Below are positions 1 to 12,112 of a stretch of 64,000 nucleotides of DNA, piece after piece. Under the pieces are notes generated by a model that worked only from the letters and a program-made list of their open reading frames with translations, did no database searches and was not told where the DNA came from. The translations under genes were made by a program, and so were the position numbers. The stretch is from Gammaproteobacteria bacterium (GTDB lineage Bacteria; Pseudomonadota; Gammaproteobacteria; Pseudomonadales; Pseudohongiellaceae). The DNA lies in assembly GCA_030828385.1 (NCBI GenBank), contig JAURCS010000014.1, positions 1 through 64,000 on the forward strand. The letters run 5' to 3'. How positions within the stretch are numbered: the stretch's first letter is position 1; each line of letters begins with the position of its first letter.

Positions 1-498
1 ATGTGCTATATAGCCTGCCGCATGCGCGCCACCGGCGGACTGTCCCATTAAAAAAATCCTGTCTGCATCCAGACCATAGTCTTCGCCCTTGTTTTTAATC
101 CATTCCACGACAGCACGAATATCTTCAATCCCGGCCGGCCAGGGATTCTCGGGTGCCAGACGATAGGTCATATTGACACCGGTAAAACCGTTTTTTACCG
201 CCCAGGCCCCAATGTTGGAATAAAACGGGCTGCCCTCTGTATGTTTATCGCCTGCGATAAAGCCACCACCATGGACGAACAGTAATACCGGTTTAAATCC
301 CTTGCTACCTTCATCAGTAAACACATCCAGGCGATGACGCTCATCATTGCCGTACTTCAGATCACGGGTAATCTTTAAACCATCCAACATTGACTTGTCT
401 AACAAGGGTTCAATAATGGCACGGGTAGCCTTCAAGGTTTCCGGATTGATCTCACGACCGATAGCTTGAATTTGTGCCGCATACTCTAAAAAATTCAT
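1..498 (-). CDS. alpha/beta hydrolase (HSL-type esterase), C-terminus cut by window edge
   Basis: An ATG at 498 opens a frame that stays open to the window edge, giving the first 166 residues. The hormone-sensitive-lipase/carboxylesterase signature is visible: an HGGGF oxyanion-hole motif near residue 75 and the nucleophile elbow GQSAGG near residue 157. The family hydrolyses short acyl or aryl esters. The catalytic Asp and His would lie in the missing C-terminal part. There is no signal peptide, so it is probably cytoplasmic. It follows the GNAT gene on the same strand after 16 nt, so the two may be cotranscribed. The substrate cannot be told. Confidence 0.88.
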   Translation of the reverse strand, partial: MNFLEYAAQIQAIGREINPETLKATRAIIEPLLDKSMLDGLKITRDLKYGNDERHRLDVFTDEGSKGFKPVLLFVHGGGFIAGDKHTEGSPFYSNIGAWAVKNGFTGVNMTYRLAPENPWPAGIEDIRAVVEWIKNKGEDYGLDADRIFLMGQSAGGAHAAGYIAH

Positions 499-514
499 AA
501 CCTTATTACCTGTA

Positions 515-1042
515 TTAATCCTGCTTTTGTAACTTGTGACTAGTAACTTGTATCCATAATTCTTTTTCCGCCAAAGCCTGCAAGGCGTCGCCATCAACCC
601 GGTAGATTCGCCACTCACTCATCTCACGCGCGCCAAGGGATTTATAAAATTCTATAGAGGGAGTATTCCAGTCCAGCACACTCCATTCGAAACGACCGCA
701 GTTATTGCTGGTAGCGATTTTTGCAATATGAATAAGCAGCGCCTTGCCGGCTCCCTTGCCTCTTTGCTCGGGAGACACATACAGATCTTCCAGATAGATA
801 CCGTACTTCCCCAGCCAGGTGGAATAGTTGAAAAAATAAATGGCGAAACCCACGGCCTGACCATCAATCTCGCAAATCAGACAAAACGCTTTTGCATCGT
901 TACCAAACAACGTGTCGTGAAGCATGGCGGCATTGGTTTTCACTTCATGAGCCAGCTTTTCATAAATGGCCAGTTCATTAATGAAGTGAAGAATCTGCGG
1001 CGTGTCTGCGGGAGTGGCTTCGCGAACCAGGGGTTTAGTCAT
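515..1042 (-). CDS. GNAT family N-acetyltransferase
   Basis: 175 residues from the ATG at 1042 (MTKPLVREATPADTPQ). An upstream in-frame ATG at 1090 would add 16 unconserved residues and was rejected. It has the GNAT fold signature: an N-terminal IRxA-like beta strand, the acetyl-CoA loop EQRGKGAGKALL near residue 95, and WNTPSIEFYKSLGA near residue 128, typical of the diamine/spermidine acetyltransferase-like subgroup. It should move an acetyl group from acetyl-CoA to an amine; the acceptor is unknown. Oddity: the last dozen codons (VTSHKLQKQD) are made of the 7-bp repeat seen at three other places here, so the C-terminus has been built or extended by repeat sequence. Confidence 0.9.
   Translation of the reverse strand: MTKPLVREATPADTPQILHFINELAIYEKLAHEVKTNAAMLHDTLFGNDAKAFCLICEIDGQAVGFAIYFFNYSTWLGKYGIYLEDLYVSPEQRGKGAGKALLIHIAKIATSNNCGRFEWSVLDWNTPSIEFYKSLGAREMSEWRIYRVDGDALQALAEKELWIQVTSHKLQKQD
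526..553. repeat. heptamer tandem repeat, locus A (four imperfect CTTGTRA units)
   Basis: Reading the + strand in steps of seven from 526 gives TTTGTAA, CTTGTGA, CTAGTAA, CTTGTAT. The same unit recurs at 1186, 11758 and 62308. Here the array lies inside the 3' end of the GNAT coding sequence rather than between genes. Confidence 0.7.
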
Positions 1043-1146
1043 TTTGATAATAATGCAATATCGGTTTAAGTGCCTATTATAGGTAAGCACGGCCTGTAGC
1101 TAAAGTGCAAACTCGGATGCAGGATAACGTGACCTCATGGCCTCAT

Positions 1147-1182
1147 GTCGGATGGCGGCCTGCGGCCTTATCCGACCTACGG
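1147..1182. repeat. REP-like palindromic element
   Basis: The arms GTCGGA (1147-1152) and TCCGAC (1171-1176) are complementary, with GGCC-TGC-GGCC in the middle and CTACGG after the right arm. The layout and the TTATCCGAC-CTACGG end resemble the REP/BIME palindromes of enterobacteria. It lies in the 175-bp gap between cysG and the GNAT gene, 4 bp from a heptamer array. I saw no second copy in the window. Confidence 0.6.
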
Positions 1183-1185
1183 CAG

Positions 1186-1217
1186 CTTGTGACTTGCAAC
1201 TTGTGACTTCCAACTTC
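1186..1217. repeat. heptamer tandem repeat, locus B
   Basis: Exact 7-nt periodicity: CTTGTGA, CTTGCAA, CTTGTGA, CTTCCAA, then CTTC. The array abuts the cysG stop codon (1218-1220), so it lies in the 3' untranslated region of the leftward cysG transcript. Confidence 0.85.
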
Positions 1218-2597
1218 CTATTGCCAGGCCAGCTTGTTATGCAGGCGCACTACATCACCAACGATGATGAGGGTTGGCGCCTGCACTTCTTCACTGGCGA
1301 TGATAGCGGGCAAGGTTGCCAGCGTACCGACAAACACTTTCTGCAAAGGCGTCGTGCCCTGCTGGATTAACGCTATTGGTTTGTCTGCAGGCATACCATA
1401 ATTGATCAGCTCCTGGCAGATGATGGACAGGCTTACCAGCCCCATATAGAACACCAGGGTCTGTTCGGCTTCTTCCGCCAGGTTTTTCCAGTCAAGGTCA
1501 CAGGTTTCATTTTTTAAATGCCCGGTAACGAAGCGCACCGACTGTGAATAATCACGATGGGTCAATGGAATTCCGGCATAGGCAGCACAACCGGAAGCGG
1601 CCGTAATACCCGGAACCACCTGAAACGGAATGCCTGCCGCAGCCAGTTCCTCGATTTCCTCGCCACCACGTCCAAAGATAAAAGGATCGCCGCCCTTCAG
1701 GCGTAACACCCTTTTACCCTCTTGCGCCAAACTCACCAGCAACTTGCTGATATCCTGCTGCGCCATAGTGTGTTGTTTGCGCTGTTTGCCCACATGAATT
1801 TTTTCTGCGTCCTGACGCGTCATATTGAGTATTTCTTCCGAGACCAGCCGGTCAAATAACACCACATCCGCCTGCTGCATGAGGCGCAGGGCGCGAAATG
1901 TCAACAGATCAGGATCACCCGGCCCCGCCCCCACCAGATAGACTTCGCCAGCAGTGACAATATGATCAGCCTGGTCCAGTGCAGCATCCAGTAACTGTAC
2001 GGCCCTGTCTTTCTTCCCCGACATCATTTGCTCGGCAACCGGCCCGCTCATCACCGACTCCCAGAAGCGCATTCGCTGACTCATGGCAGGAATAATCTTT
2101 TTCACTTTCTCACGATAGTTACCAAGTAAATCAGCAAGATTGCCAAAGCCGGAAGGAATATAGGTTTCCAGACGAGAGCGAAGCAGACGTGCCAGTACCG
2201 GTGATTTACCTCCACTGGAAACAGCAACAATCACCGGGGATCGATCAACAATAGAAGGGAAAATAAAGTCACACAGCGCAGGATTATCCACCACATTAAC
2301 AGGCACACCACGTTCCCGTGACTGTTCGCAGACCTGCAGATTAACTTCATTGTTATTGGTAGCGGCGACGACCAGTGTGACGCCGTCAACGTGTTCAGGT
2401 TGAAAACGTTTTTGCAGCACCTCATGGGGAGGTTCGCTGAGCGTCTGCGCCAGTGCAGGGTCCACCGTGTCTGCTACCAGGCGCACGCTGGCCCCGGCAC
2501 GCAGTAGCATGGCTACCTTGCGTGTGGCAACCTGCCCACCACCGACCACCAGAACCTTTCGGTCCTGGAGACGCAACATAATTGGCAGATAATCCAT
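1218..2597 (-). CDS. cysG: siroheme synthase (trifunctional)
   Basis: 459 residues, close to the roughly 457 of enterobacterial CysG. The N-terminal half is the precorrin-2 dehydrogenase/sirohydrochlorin ferrochelatase, with its NAD-binding loop GGGQVATRK at residues 19-27. The C-terminal half, from about residue 218 ([14 protein letters not shown]), is the SAM-dependent uroporphyrinogen-III C-methyltransferase, with the [13 protein letters not shown] motif. The enzyme makes siroheme for sulfite and nitrite reductases in the cytoplasm. It is last in the leftward run ftsK-lolA-rarA-crcB-serS-cysG, 22 nt after serS. Confidence 0.97.
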   Translation of the reverse strand: MDYLPIMLRLQDRKVLVVGGGQVATRKVAMLLRAGASVRLVADTVDPALAQTLSEPPHEVLQKRFQPEHVDGVTLVVAATNNNEVNLQVCEQSRERGVPVNVVDNPALCDFIFPSIVDRSPVIVAVSSGGKSPVLARLLRSRLETYIPSGFGNLADLLGNYREKVKKIIPAMSQRMRFWESVMSGPVAEQMMSGKKDRAVQLLDAALDQADHIVTAGEVYLVGAGPGDPDLLTFRALRLMQQADVVLFDRLVSEEILNMTRQDAEKIHVGKQRKQHTMAQQDISKLLVSLAQEGKRVLRLKGGDPFIFGRGGEEIEELAAAGIPFQVVPGITAASGCAAYAGIPLTHRDYSQSVRFVTGHLKNETCDLDWKNLAEEAEQTLVFYMGLVSLSIICQELINYGMPADKPIALIQQGTTPLQKVFVGTLATLPAIIASEEVQAPTLIIVGDVVRLHNKLAWQ

Positions 2598-2619
2598 TGC
2601 TTTGTGTTGTGTTCGGCGG

Positions 2620-3930
<1,311 letters not shown>

Positions 3931-3982
3931 TTAAGCGATTAAAAATTTCGGGTTTATAGATTATTGGTATTCAAGAATGAAT

Positions 3983-4357
3983 TTAAAAAAATACTCTCGA
4001 AAACATCAGGCCAAGCCCGGCGGCAATTATACAGACCAACACGCTACTGAGCACATAGGTAATTGCAGAGGAGATTTGACCCTGCTCCAGCAGACCTATG
4101 GTGTCCATGGAAAAGGTGGAGAACGTCGTGAAGGCACCAAGAAAACCCACGGTAACCAGACCACGCATTTCCGGTCCTACTTCACTGCGCTCGGTAATCA
4201 AAACAAATGCAATGCCAATGAGGAATGAACCTGCGATATTGACTGTCAGGGTAGCCCAGGGGAATTTGCTTTCGCTGGCCTTGAGAAAGGCGTTATATAC
4301 CCAGTAACGGGACATGGCACCAATGGCGCCACCGCATGCAACTGCCAGATAGGTCAT
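3983..4357 (-). CDS. crcB: fluoride channel CrcB/Fluc
   Basis: 124 residues with four hydrophobic segments, as in dual-topology Fluc channels. Family signatures are GGAIGAMSRYWV at the N-terminus, the NIAGSFLIG segment, and GFLGAFTTFSTFSMD containing the Phe-box and polar track. It exports fluoride across the inner membrane as a homodimer. No fluoride riboswitch is possible directly upstream: only 24 nt separate it from the rarA stop. Confidence 0.96.
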   Translation of the reverse strand: MTYLAVACGGAIGAMSRYWVYNAFLKASESKFPWATLTVNIAGSFLIGIAFVLITERSEVGPEMRGLVTVGFLGAFTTFSTFSMDTIGLLEQGQISSAITYVLSSVLVCIIAAGLGLMFSRVFF

Positions 4358-4381
4358 TGAATGTACCTGTGTTGTAGTTTA

Positions 4382-5725
4382 TCACTCATAGCGTTTATCC
4401 CCACTGGCCTCATCAAGACTACGAAAATAATCGAGCTTTTCTCTTATTTTATCTTCAAGTCCCCGGTCAGTGGGAAAATAAAATCGACTGTCTTTTAATT
4501 CCTCGGGGAAATAGTTTTCACCCGCGGCATATGCGCCGGGTTCATCATGGGCATAACGATACTCACGACCGTAATCCAGATTTTTCATCAGTTGAGTTGG
4601 CGCATTACGCACATGAACCGGCACATCAAAGGCAGGCGTTGCCTTTACTGTTCCCATAGCCTGATTGAAAGCGCTGTACACCGCATTACTTTTCGGGGCG
4701 CAGGCCAGAAACACCAGCGCCTGTGCTATCGCCAGTTCACCTTCCGGACTGCCAAGACGCTGCTGTACATCCCAGGCGTTTAATGCCAGTTGCAAGCCCC
4801 TTGGATCAGCATTACCAATATCCTCACTGGCCATGCGGACCACACGCCGCGCGATATACAAGGCATCGCAGCCGCCATCAAGCATGCGGCATAACCAATA
4901 CAGCGCCGCATCCGGTGCCGAACCCCGCACTGCCTTGTGGAGAACTGATATCTGCTCGTAAAAGGAGTCACCACCCTTGTCAAAACGCTTGCTGTTACCC
5001 TGTAACAATTGCGCCAGAGCATCATCACTCAGGCCAAGTTGCCCCTGCTCATCTTCATCAAACAGATCCTGAGCAACTTCCAGCAGATTTAACACTCGCC
5101 GGGCATCACCATCTGCAGCACTGGCAATCAGGTTTTTTTGCTCATCGCTCAAGGCTATCGGCAGGTTGCCTAATCCCCTTGCCTCATCTGCCAGTGCCGT
5201 TTCCAGAATATTAACCAGCGCCGCATCATCCAGACTTTTCAGCACATAAACCCGCGCTCTGGATAACAGGGCATTGTTCAGTTCAAAGGAAGGATTCTCT
5301 GTGGTGGCGCCGATAAAGGTAACGGTCCCCTCTTCAATATGAGGCAAAAAGGCATCCTGCTGGCTTTTGTTAAAACGATGCACTTCATCCACAAAAAGGA
5401 TAGTACGACGACCGCGCATATCGCGCTCCTGTTTCGCCTGCTCAATTGCCTCACGAATTTCTTTCACGCCACTCAAAACCGCGGAGATTGATTCCAGGTG
5501 AGCATCACAGGCACTGGCAATTATTCTGGCCAGTGTAGTTTTACCGGTTCCAGGTGGTCCCCAGAGAATCATGGAATGGGGAATACCAGAGGCAACCGCT
5601 TCATAAAGTGGTTTACCCGGCGCAATAATATGGTCCTGTCCGGCAAACTCAGCGATCGTGCGTGGACGCATGGCTGCTGCCAGTGGCTGGTAGCTGTCAT
5701 CTTGCTGAAACAGAGGGAGGCTCAA
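4382..5725 (-). CDS. rarA: replication-associated recombination protein RarA (MgsA)
   Basis: 447-residue AAA+ ATPase of the RarA/WRNIP1 family. Walker A is [13 protein letters not shown] near residue 56, Walker [17 protein letters not shown] near residue 113, with sensor-1 [10 protein letters not shown]; the C-terminal part matches the tetramerisation domain. It acts at stalled forks with SSB. The best start is a TTG at 5725 ([21 protein letters not shown]); no ATG fits the family N-terminus. I see no clear Shine-Dalgarno, and lolA ends 12 nt upstream, so translation may be coupled to lolA. Confidence 0.96.
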   Translation of the reverse strand: MSLPLFQQDDSYQPLAAAMRPRTIAEFAGQDHIIAPGKPLYEAVASGIPHSMILWGPPGTGKTTLARIIASACDAHLESISAVLSGVKEIREAIEQAKQERDMRGRRTILFVDEVHRFNKSQQDAFLPHIEEGTVTFIGATTENPSFELNNALLSRARVYVLKSLDDAALVNILETALADEARGLGNLPIALSDEQKNLIASAADGDARRVLNLLEVAQDLFDEDEQGQLGLSDDALAQLLQGNSKRFDKGGDSFYEQISVLHKAVRGSAPDAALYWLCRMLDGGCDALYIARRVVRMASEDIGNADPRGLQLALNAWDVQQRLGSPEGELAIAQALVFLACAPKSNAVYSAFNQAMGTVKATPAFDVPVHVRNAPTQLMKNLDYGREYRYAHDEPGAYAAGENYFPEELKDSRFYFPTDRGLEDKIREKLDYFRSLDEASGDKRYE

Positions 5726-5737
5726 GGCTGTAGCAGG

Positions 5738-6418
5738 CTAAAAGCCGGTATTATCAATAACTTCCAGATCATCAACATCGCTTGGCATCTGGAAAATAAA
5801 AACAGCAGGATCAATGACCTCATTAGCACGCACATTGCTGAAAGTGAGACTGGTTTTCTGCCCCAGACTGTCTTCAAACTGCATTTCAGTCAGGGTGCTA
5901 TCAACAAAGGACAGGCTAAGACGCTCAAACAGGCTGTCGGCGGCTTTCGGGGTCAGGATATAGCGCTGCACACTGCCATAGTCCATGGCAGCAGAGGCAA
6001 TGTGGTAGGAGTCAGCAATAGCGGCTGCTTCACCATTAAGCAGTAAGACCGGTGTGCGGCTGATATCGTTATTGAAGGCATCAATACTCACCTGTTCCAG
6101 GTCATGTTCGTAACGCCAGATGCGGATACCGTCTGTGAGCATCAATTCCTGGTAGGGAGCCACAATTTCCCAGCTCACTTTATGGGGCTTCTCCATGATC
6201 AGGCGGGCAACAGACCCCTGGATTTCACGGCCATACTGATCCAGTGTCAGCACTTCGACCTGAGCCTCCAGGGTTTGCGTCTCCTGTAGAATCGCTGCCA
6301 GAGCATTGGCGGCGTCAAGATCGGCATTGGCGCTGTCATCCTGGGCAATAACGAATCCCGATGACAGGCAGAATGCTGCCAGCATCAGGAATATATGTGT
6401 ATACCCGGACGTAATCAT
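5738..6418 (-). CDS. lolA: outer-membrane lipoprotein carrier LolA
   Basis: 226 residues. The N-terminal signal peptide (hydrophobic residues about 7-24, ending VIAQ) sends it to the periplasm. The mature protein matches LolA, including EKPHKVSWEIVAPY and LTDGIRIWRYE. It ferries lipoproteins from LolCDE to LolB. Its place between ftsK and rarA is the conserved gammaproteobacterial order. The TonB-independent outer-membrane route it serves is unrelated to the neighbours' DNA functions. Confidence 0.95.
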   Translation of the reverse strand: MITSGYTHIFLMLAAFCLSSGFVIAQDDSANADLDAANALAAILQETQTLEAQVEVLTLDQYGREIQGSVARLIMEKPHKVSWEIVAPYQELMLTDGIRIWRYEHDLEQVSIDAFNNDISRTPVLLLNGEAAAIADSYHIASAAMDYGSVQRYILTPKAADSLFERLSLSFVDSTLTEMQFEDSLGQKTSLTFSNVRANEVIDPAVFIFQMPSDVDDLEVIDNTGF

Positions 6419-6488
6419 ATGTAAAAAATGGCCTTTGCCAGAATAACATTTTACTCTAAGTAGAGAATATAACTAATTGATTATATTG

Positions 6489-8849
6489 CTAATCTCTAGG
6501 AGCTGGTGGTGCAATAACTTCCCTGCTGCCATTGCTCCCCATCTCCGATACGACACCGGCCATCTCCATGGCTTCGATCATGCGCGCAGCCCGGTTATAG
6601 CCGATGCGCAGCTTGCGTTGCACGGCAGAAATGGATGCCTTGCGCGACTCACAAACAAAGCGAACCGCTTCATCATAGAGTGCATCATCCTCCTCAGAGT
6701 TCCCTTCGCCTTCACTTCCATTTGAAGAAAGGCCAGGAACGCCGTCACCGGATGAATCTGAAGTAATGCTTTCAATATAATTTGGTGATCCGCGTTTTTT
6801 CCACGCAGCTACCACTCTGTGTACCTCTTCATCGGAGACAAAGGCACCGTGAACACGTTGTGGCATGCCCTCACCTGGCGGCAGGAACAGCATATCACCG
6901 TGTCCCAGCAATTGCTCCGCACCACCCTCACCGAGAATGGTGCGCGAATCCACCTTGCTTTGCACCATAAAGGAAAGACGCGTGGGAATATTGGCCTTGA
7001 TCAGGCCGGTCAAGACATCAACCGAGGGCCGCTGGGTGGCCAGAATCAGGTGAATACCGGCTGCTCTCGCCTTCTGTGCAATCCTGGCAATGAGTTCTTC
7101 CACCTTCTTGCCTACCACCATCATCATGTCGGCAAGCTCGTCAACGATGACCACAATCTGGGGTAGTTCTTCCAGGTCTTCCGGCACCTGATCTTCAACC
7201 TCAACAACGCTAAGCGGATCGGGTTTCCAAAGTGGATCCTGAAGCGGCTCACCGGCGGCAATCGCATCCGCCACTTTCTTGTTAAAACCGGCCAGGTTAC
7301 GCACGCCCATCGCAGACATCAGTTTGTAACGACGCTCCATTTCCGCCACTGACCAGCGCAAGCCGTTAGCAGCATCTTTCATATCAGTGATGACCGGGGT
7401 CAGCAAATGGGGAATACCATCGTAAACCGACAGCTCAAGCATCTTCGGATCGATCATCAGCAAACGCACTTCCTTGGGACTGGACTTGAACAGGATGCTG
7501 AGAATCATTGCATTCACGCCCACCGATTTACCAGAACCGGTGGTGCCCGCTACCAGCAAATGGGGCATCTTGGCCAGATCTACGACAACCGGATTGCCAC
7601 CGATATCATGTCCCAGAGCAATGCTGATCGGCGACTTAGCATTATCAAATTCCGGGGAAGACAACACCTGGCCCAATTGAATAAGTTCTTTCTGCTCATT
7701 GGGAATTTCGATACCAATCACGGTCTTGCCGGCAATTACTTCCACTACACGCACACTGGTTACTGCCAGCGATCTTGCAAGGTCTTTAACCAGATTGGTA
7801 ATGCGGCTAACTTTCACGCCAGGCGCCGGTTGCACCTCGAAACGGGTAATTACCGGCCCCGGATTGATGGCCTCGACATTGATTTCAATACCGAAATCCT
7901 TAAGCTTTATTTCCAGCAGCTTTGACATGGCTTCCAGCGCTTCCTTCGAATAGCCAACCTGCTGGTTATCATCCCACTCATCAAGCAGAGAAATCGCTGG
8001 TAGATCACCCACCGAGGTTGATTCAAATAATTTGCCCTGTTTTTCCTTCTGCACCCGCTTACTGGGCTGCTTCGGAGACGCGCGCACAGGAGCAATCTCG
8101 ATGGGTTTGCGTTTCTTATCCTTTTCAATGAAGTGGTCCAGAGCTTCCTTGCGCTTGCTGATAGCTCTCTGGGCTTCGGCCTTCTCACGCTGACCTTCTT
8201 TCCAGTGCTGCCAGCGTTCTAAAGCAGCCTCCCAGGCCTGCAGGCAGAATTTGCCAGTGTTATCCACCAGTGCCAGCCAGGACAGACCAGTGGCCAGTGT
8301 AATGCCGAGAATCAACATGGTAAGGAAAATCAGGGTACTGCCGGTAAGGTCAAACGATGGCAGCGCCACACTGGCAATCCCGTTGCCCAGCAGTCCCCCT
8401 GCTGAATTGGGGAGTGGCGTATCAAAATGCATGGTCGCCAGCGTCGCGGCTCCCAGCAGAGTAAGAATGACACCGGCCCCGCGCAGGGCAATCAGCTCCC
8501 AGGAAAAGGGACGGGCTTCCTTTCGGTGGCGAAAGATGACCAGGGCCCGATAAGCCAGTAACAGCGGAAAGAGATAGGCGAGATAACCAAACAAAAGTAG
8601 CAGCACATCGGAGATCCAGGCACCTGTGCGCCCGACACTATTATTAATATTGCTGTCGTCGCCAGTGCGCGACCAGCCTGGATCAAGCGGCGAATAGGAG
8701 CTGATCGCCAGAAACAGATAAAGTCCCAGCGCCAGAAAAAAGATCATCAGCCCCTCTTTTAGAAAAAGCGCTTTGAGAGTGACAGCATGCTCCTCAACGG
8801 GAGGTGTTTTCGTATTTTTTTTGGCCAAAGCATTCGGAAAGTCAGCCAA
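6489..8849 (-). CDS. ftsK: DNA translocase FtsK
   Basis: 786 residues. Four or five membrane segments fill the first ~190 residues, a short charged linker follows, and then the RecA-like motor: Walker [13 protein letters not shown] near residue 435 and the [13 protein letters not shown]alker B. A C-terminal winged-helix gamma domain (about residues 715-780) should read KOPS and activate XerCD. The linker is much shorter than E. coli's. The start is a TTG at 8849, with AGGAAAG upstream; the next in-frame ATG falls inside the first membrane segment. First gene of the leftward run. Confidence 0.97.
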   Translation of the reverse strand: MADFPNALAKKNTKTPPVEEHAVTLKALFLKEGLMIFFLALGLYLFLAISSYSPLDPGWSRTGDDSNINNSVGRTGAWISDVLLLLFGYLAYLFPLLLAYRALVIFRHRKEARPFSWELIALRGAGVILTLLGAATLATMHFDTPLPNSAGGLLGNGIASVALPSFDLTGSTLIFLTMLILGITLATGLSWLALVDNTGKFCLQAWEAALERWQHWKEGQREKAEAQRAISKRKEALDHFIEKDKKRKPIEIAPVRASPKQPSKRVQKEKQGKLFESTSVGDLPAISLLDEWDDNQQVGYSKEALEAMSKLLEIKLKDFGIEINVEAINPGPVITRFEVQPAPGVKVSRITNLVKDLARSLAVTSVRVVEVIAGKTVIGIEIPNEQKELIQLGQVLSSPEFDNAKSPISIALGHDIGGNPVVVDLAKMPHLLVAGTTGSGKSVGVNAMILSILFKSSPKEVRLLMIDPKMLELSVYDGIPHLLTPVITDMKDAANGLRWSVAEMERRYKLMSAMGVRNLAGFNKKVADAIAAGEPLQDPLWKPDPLSVVEVEDQVPEDLEELPQIVVIVDELADMMMVVGKKVEELIARIAQKARAAGIHLILATQRPSVDVLTGLIKANIPTRLSFMVQSKVDSRTILGEGGAEQLLGHGDMLFLPPGEGMPQRVHGAFVSDEEVHRVVAAWKKRGSPNYIESITSDSSGDGVPGLSSNGSEGEGNSEEDDALYDEAVRFVCESRKASISAVQRKLRIGYNRAARMIEAMEMAGVVSEMGSNGSREVIAPPAPRD

Positions 8850-8910
8850 AGACAGCTTTCCTGATATTCCTTTGTTAGTTGTTTAGATCACTTAAGTTCA
8901 GGTAAATTTC

Positions 8911-8924
8911 TCCTCACGTGAGGA
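8911..8924. promoter_or_regulatory. 14-bp perfect palindrome upstream of ftsK
   Basis: TCCTCACGTGAGGA is its own reverse complement and lies about 62 bp upstream of the ftsK start. It could be an operator for the ftsK run; no regulator is recognised. Confidence 0.4.
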
Positions 8925-9154
8925 AGCTGGCTCTCTTGCATCACAGTCAATAAACTACTGCGTCAAGAATACCATGGTGTGACACTCCTCGTGTGGGGTG
9001 TTTAACCCATATGTTGGGGGTGTATGATAATAAATTACCCATATAAGGGATAGCGTTTATTTAAATTGTCTTTTTTCTGATAACATAGGCCACCTTGAAA
9101 AAACGGGCTTTTGACCCGATTTGCTACTAAAAGCAAACAACATTAGTCTACGTC

Positions 9155-9179
9155 GACTGACATACAGTGCCCGTCAGTC
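9155..9179. promoter_or_regulatory. inverted repeat upstream of trxB
   Basis: GACTGAC and GTCAGTC are perfect 7-bp arms with an 11-bp spacer, about 70 bp before the trxB start. The placement suits a dimeric repressor or activator site; the factor is unknown. Confidence 0.35.
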
Positions 9180-9225
9180 ATCCAGCGGCTTGGACAAGAC
9201 TAAATAACAACCATCCATAACATAA

Positions 9226-10206
<981 letters not shown>

Positions 10207-10225
10207 GCCCTGAGCAAACCTGATA

Positions 10226-10918
10226 ATGTCCTCCCTACCCTGGCTAAACGACTCTGACTTCGTTTTTCCGGATACGAAATCTGCCCTGCAGGAGCCCAAT
10301 GGGCTTCTGGCAGCGGGAGGCAGTCTAGCCCCCGAAAGGTTGATCGAAGCATACAGCAAAGGGATCTTTCCCTGGTATGAAGAAGACCAGCCCATACTCT
10401 GGTGGGCCCCGGATCCACGCATGGTGCTGTTCCCCGAAGAACTCCATATCAGCCGCAGTCTGGCGCGAGCCATGAATAAATCAACGCTGGAGCTCAGCTC
10501 TGACCGGGCATTCCGTGACGTTATGCTTGCCTGTGCCGGTCGACGACCCTATTCCAGCGGTACCTGGATCACCATGGACATGATTGATGCCTATTGCACC
10601 CTTCATAAAATGGGTGTTGCCCACTCCGTAGAGGCATGGGATGACGGTAAGCTGGTTGGCGGTTTATACGGTCTGGCCATCGGCGAGGTGTTTTTTGGCG
10701 AATCCATGTTCAGCCATCAGGACAATGCCTCAAAAATTGCTTTTGCCAGTACGGTGCAAAAACTTGGCCGCCTTGGCTATCAGCTGATTGACTGCCAGGT
10801 GAGCAGTGAGTTTCTGGCAAGTTTTGGCGCCAGGGAAGTCCCGCGCAAGGACTTCATTATCATGCTTCCTCAGAGTGCTGATTATGGTCGCAATAAAGCC
10901 CACTGGCCTTTACAATAG
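10226..10918 (+). CDS. aat: leucyl/phenylalanyl-tRNA-protein transferase
   Basis: 230 residues with the family motifs GLLAAGGSLAPERLIEAYSKGIFPW (about residues 28-52) and WWAPDPRMVLFPEELHISRSL. Aat transfers Leu or Phe from tRNA to proteins that begin with Arg or Lys, making a primary destabilising N-terminus that ClpS recognises. Its neighbours bpt, clpS and clpA belong to the same pathway. Confidence 0.97.
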   Translation: MSSLPWLNDSDFVFPDTKSALQEPNGLLAAGGSLAPERLIEAYSKGIFPWYEEDQPILWWAPDPRMVLFPEELHISRSLARAMNKSTLELSSDRAFRDVMLACAGRRPYSSGTWITMDMIDAYCTLHKMGVAHSVEAWDDGKLVGGLYGLAIGEVFFGESMFSHQDNASKIAFASTVQKLGRLGYQLIDCQVSSEFLASFGAREVPRKDFIIMLPQSADYGRNKAHWPLQ

Positions 10919-10995
10919 CTCTCTGTATTACCAAGTATCATTCTCTTCTCTGCAGGATGGCCCTGTACTAACTGATCAGGAATAAATCTTCAGCC

Positions 10996-11703
10996 ATGAG
11001 CTCGCTGAAAGACATAAAGCTGTTCACTACCCAAAGTCATCCCTGCAGTTACCTGCCCGGGGAAGAAGCTCGCACGCTGTTTATTGATCCTGAATACCCG
11101 GTCTCAACCGAATTTCATACCCATCTTTCAGAAATAGGCTTTCGTCGCAGTGGTGCACATATGTATCGCCCTCATTGTTCGAATTGCCAGCACTGTGTGG
11201 CCAGTCGCGTGGTTGTCGATCGTTTTAGCCCCAACAAACGCTATCGTCGAATTTTGAGACGCAATGAAGACGTGACGGTTTCAGTGGTCGACGATATTTC
11301 CACTGACGAATACTACGAGATGTATGAGACCTACATCAACAACAGACACAGTGATGGCGACATGTATCCTGCCAGCCGGGAGCAGTTTGAATCATTCCTG
11401 GTAAAACGCTGCGAATCCACCCTGTTCTACCGCGTCAGTGCCGGTGATAAATTACTGGCAGTTATGATTACTGATTTACTCAGCAACGGCCTCTCTGCGG
11501 TCTACACTTATTACGACATCAATGAACAGAAACGCTCTCTGGGTAATTACGCCATTCTCTGGCAAATCGAGGAAGCCAGGCGTCGTGCCCTGCCTTATGT
11601 CTATCTGGGCTACTGGATTCGTGATTGCGAAAAGATGAATTATAAACTCCAGTATCGCCCCATCGAACTGTTGCTCAATCAACGCTGGATAAAGCTCACA
11701 TAG
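10996..11703 (+). CDS. bpt: aspartate/glutamate leucyltransferase
   Basis: 235-residue Bpt, the bacterial relative of eukaryotic arginyltransferase Ate1 that adds Leu to N-terminal Asp or Glu. Visible signatures are the Cys-rich HCSNCQHCVASRVVVDRF near residue 57 and the C-terminal YLGYWIRDCEKMNYKLQYRP. E. coli lacks this gene, so this organism should have the wider bacterial N-degron pathway in which acidic N-termini are also degraded. The gap after aat is 77 nt. Confidence 0.96.
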   Translation: MSSLKDIKLFTTQSHPCSYLPGEEARTLFIDPEYPVSTEFHTHLSEIGFRRSGAHMYRPHCSNCQHCVASRVVVDRFSPNKRYRRILRRNEDVTVSVVDDISTDEYYEMYETYINNRHSDGDMYPASREQFESFLVKRCESTLFYRVSAGDKLLAVMITDLLSNGLSAVYTYYDINEQKRSLGNYAILWQIEEARRRALPYVYLGYWIRDCEKMNYKLQYRPIELLLNQRWIKLT

Positions 11704-11774
11704 TTCAAAGTCTCAAGTTTCAATAAGACATGAAAAACTGCAGTCGTCGCAATTTTACTTGTGACTTGTGACTT
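11702..11774. repeat. heptamer repeat, locus C, as an inverted pair
   Basis: 11702-11722 reads AGTTCAA, AGTCTCA, AGTTTCA. After a 34-bp spacer, 11758-11771 reads CTTGTGA twice, the opposite orientation of the same 7-bp family. The two halves could pair imperfectly into a long hairpin. The first half begins within the bpt stop codon and the second ends about 50 nt before infA. Confidence 0.65.
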
Positions 11775-11826
11775 CTTGCTGTTTCGTGCAAAATGCCCCG
11801 CTTTCAATACTAGTACCGAGGAATTA

Positions 11827-12045
11827 ATGGCAAAAGAAGACCAGATAGAAATGGAAGGCGAAGTCATAGACACGCTTCCCAACACAATGTTTCGCGTTAA
11901 GCTGGAAAACGGTCATGTGGTGACCGCCCATATTTCCGGAAAAATGCGCAAAAACTACATCCGCATTCTCACCGGTGACAAGGTCACTGTAGAACTGACA
12001 CCCTACGATTTAAGCAAGGGCAGAATTACCTACCGCGCCCGTTAA
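11827..12045 (+). CDS. infA: translation initiation factor IF-1
   Basis: 72 residues, the standard IF-1 length: an S1/OB-fold protein starting [19 protein letters not shown] and ending [13 protein letters not shown]. The ATG at 11827 follows ACCGAGGA. An in-frame codon farther upstream was rejected because it adds unconserved residues that overlap the heptamer array. Placement between bpt and clpA matches the conserved aat-infA-clpA block. Confidence 0.98.
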   Translation: MAKEDQIEMEGEVIDTLPNTMFRVKLENGHVVTAHISGKMRKNYIRILTGDKVTVELTPYDLSKGRITYRAR

Positions 12046-12079
12046 AAAAACGGCGGCGCTGTTTCCAGCACCACCGTTT
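12044..12079 (-). terminator. intrinsic terminator of clpA
   Basis: A 14-bp stem (12048-12061 with 12066-12079, loop TTTC). Read leftward, its two non-Watson-Crick positions are G-U wobbles and a run of seven U follows; read rightward they become A-C mismatches. It therefore favours the clpA transcript, with infA convergent. Confidence 0.8.
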
Positions 12080-12112
12080 CAGATCTTTTAAAAATCCTTT
12101 TCTAACGCTAAA

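Noticed and set aside
7407..7925. 172-codon frame opposite ftsK
   Set aside because: Shadow frame; composition follows ftsK codon bias.
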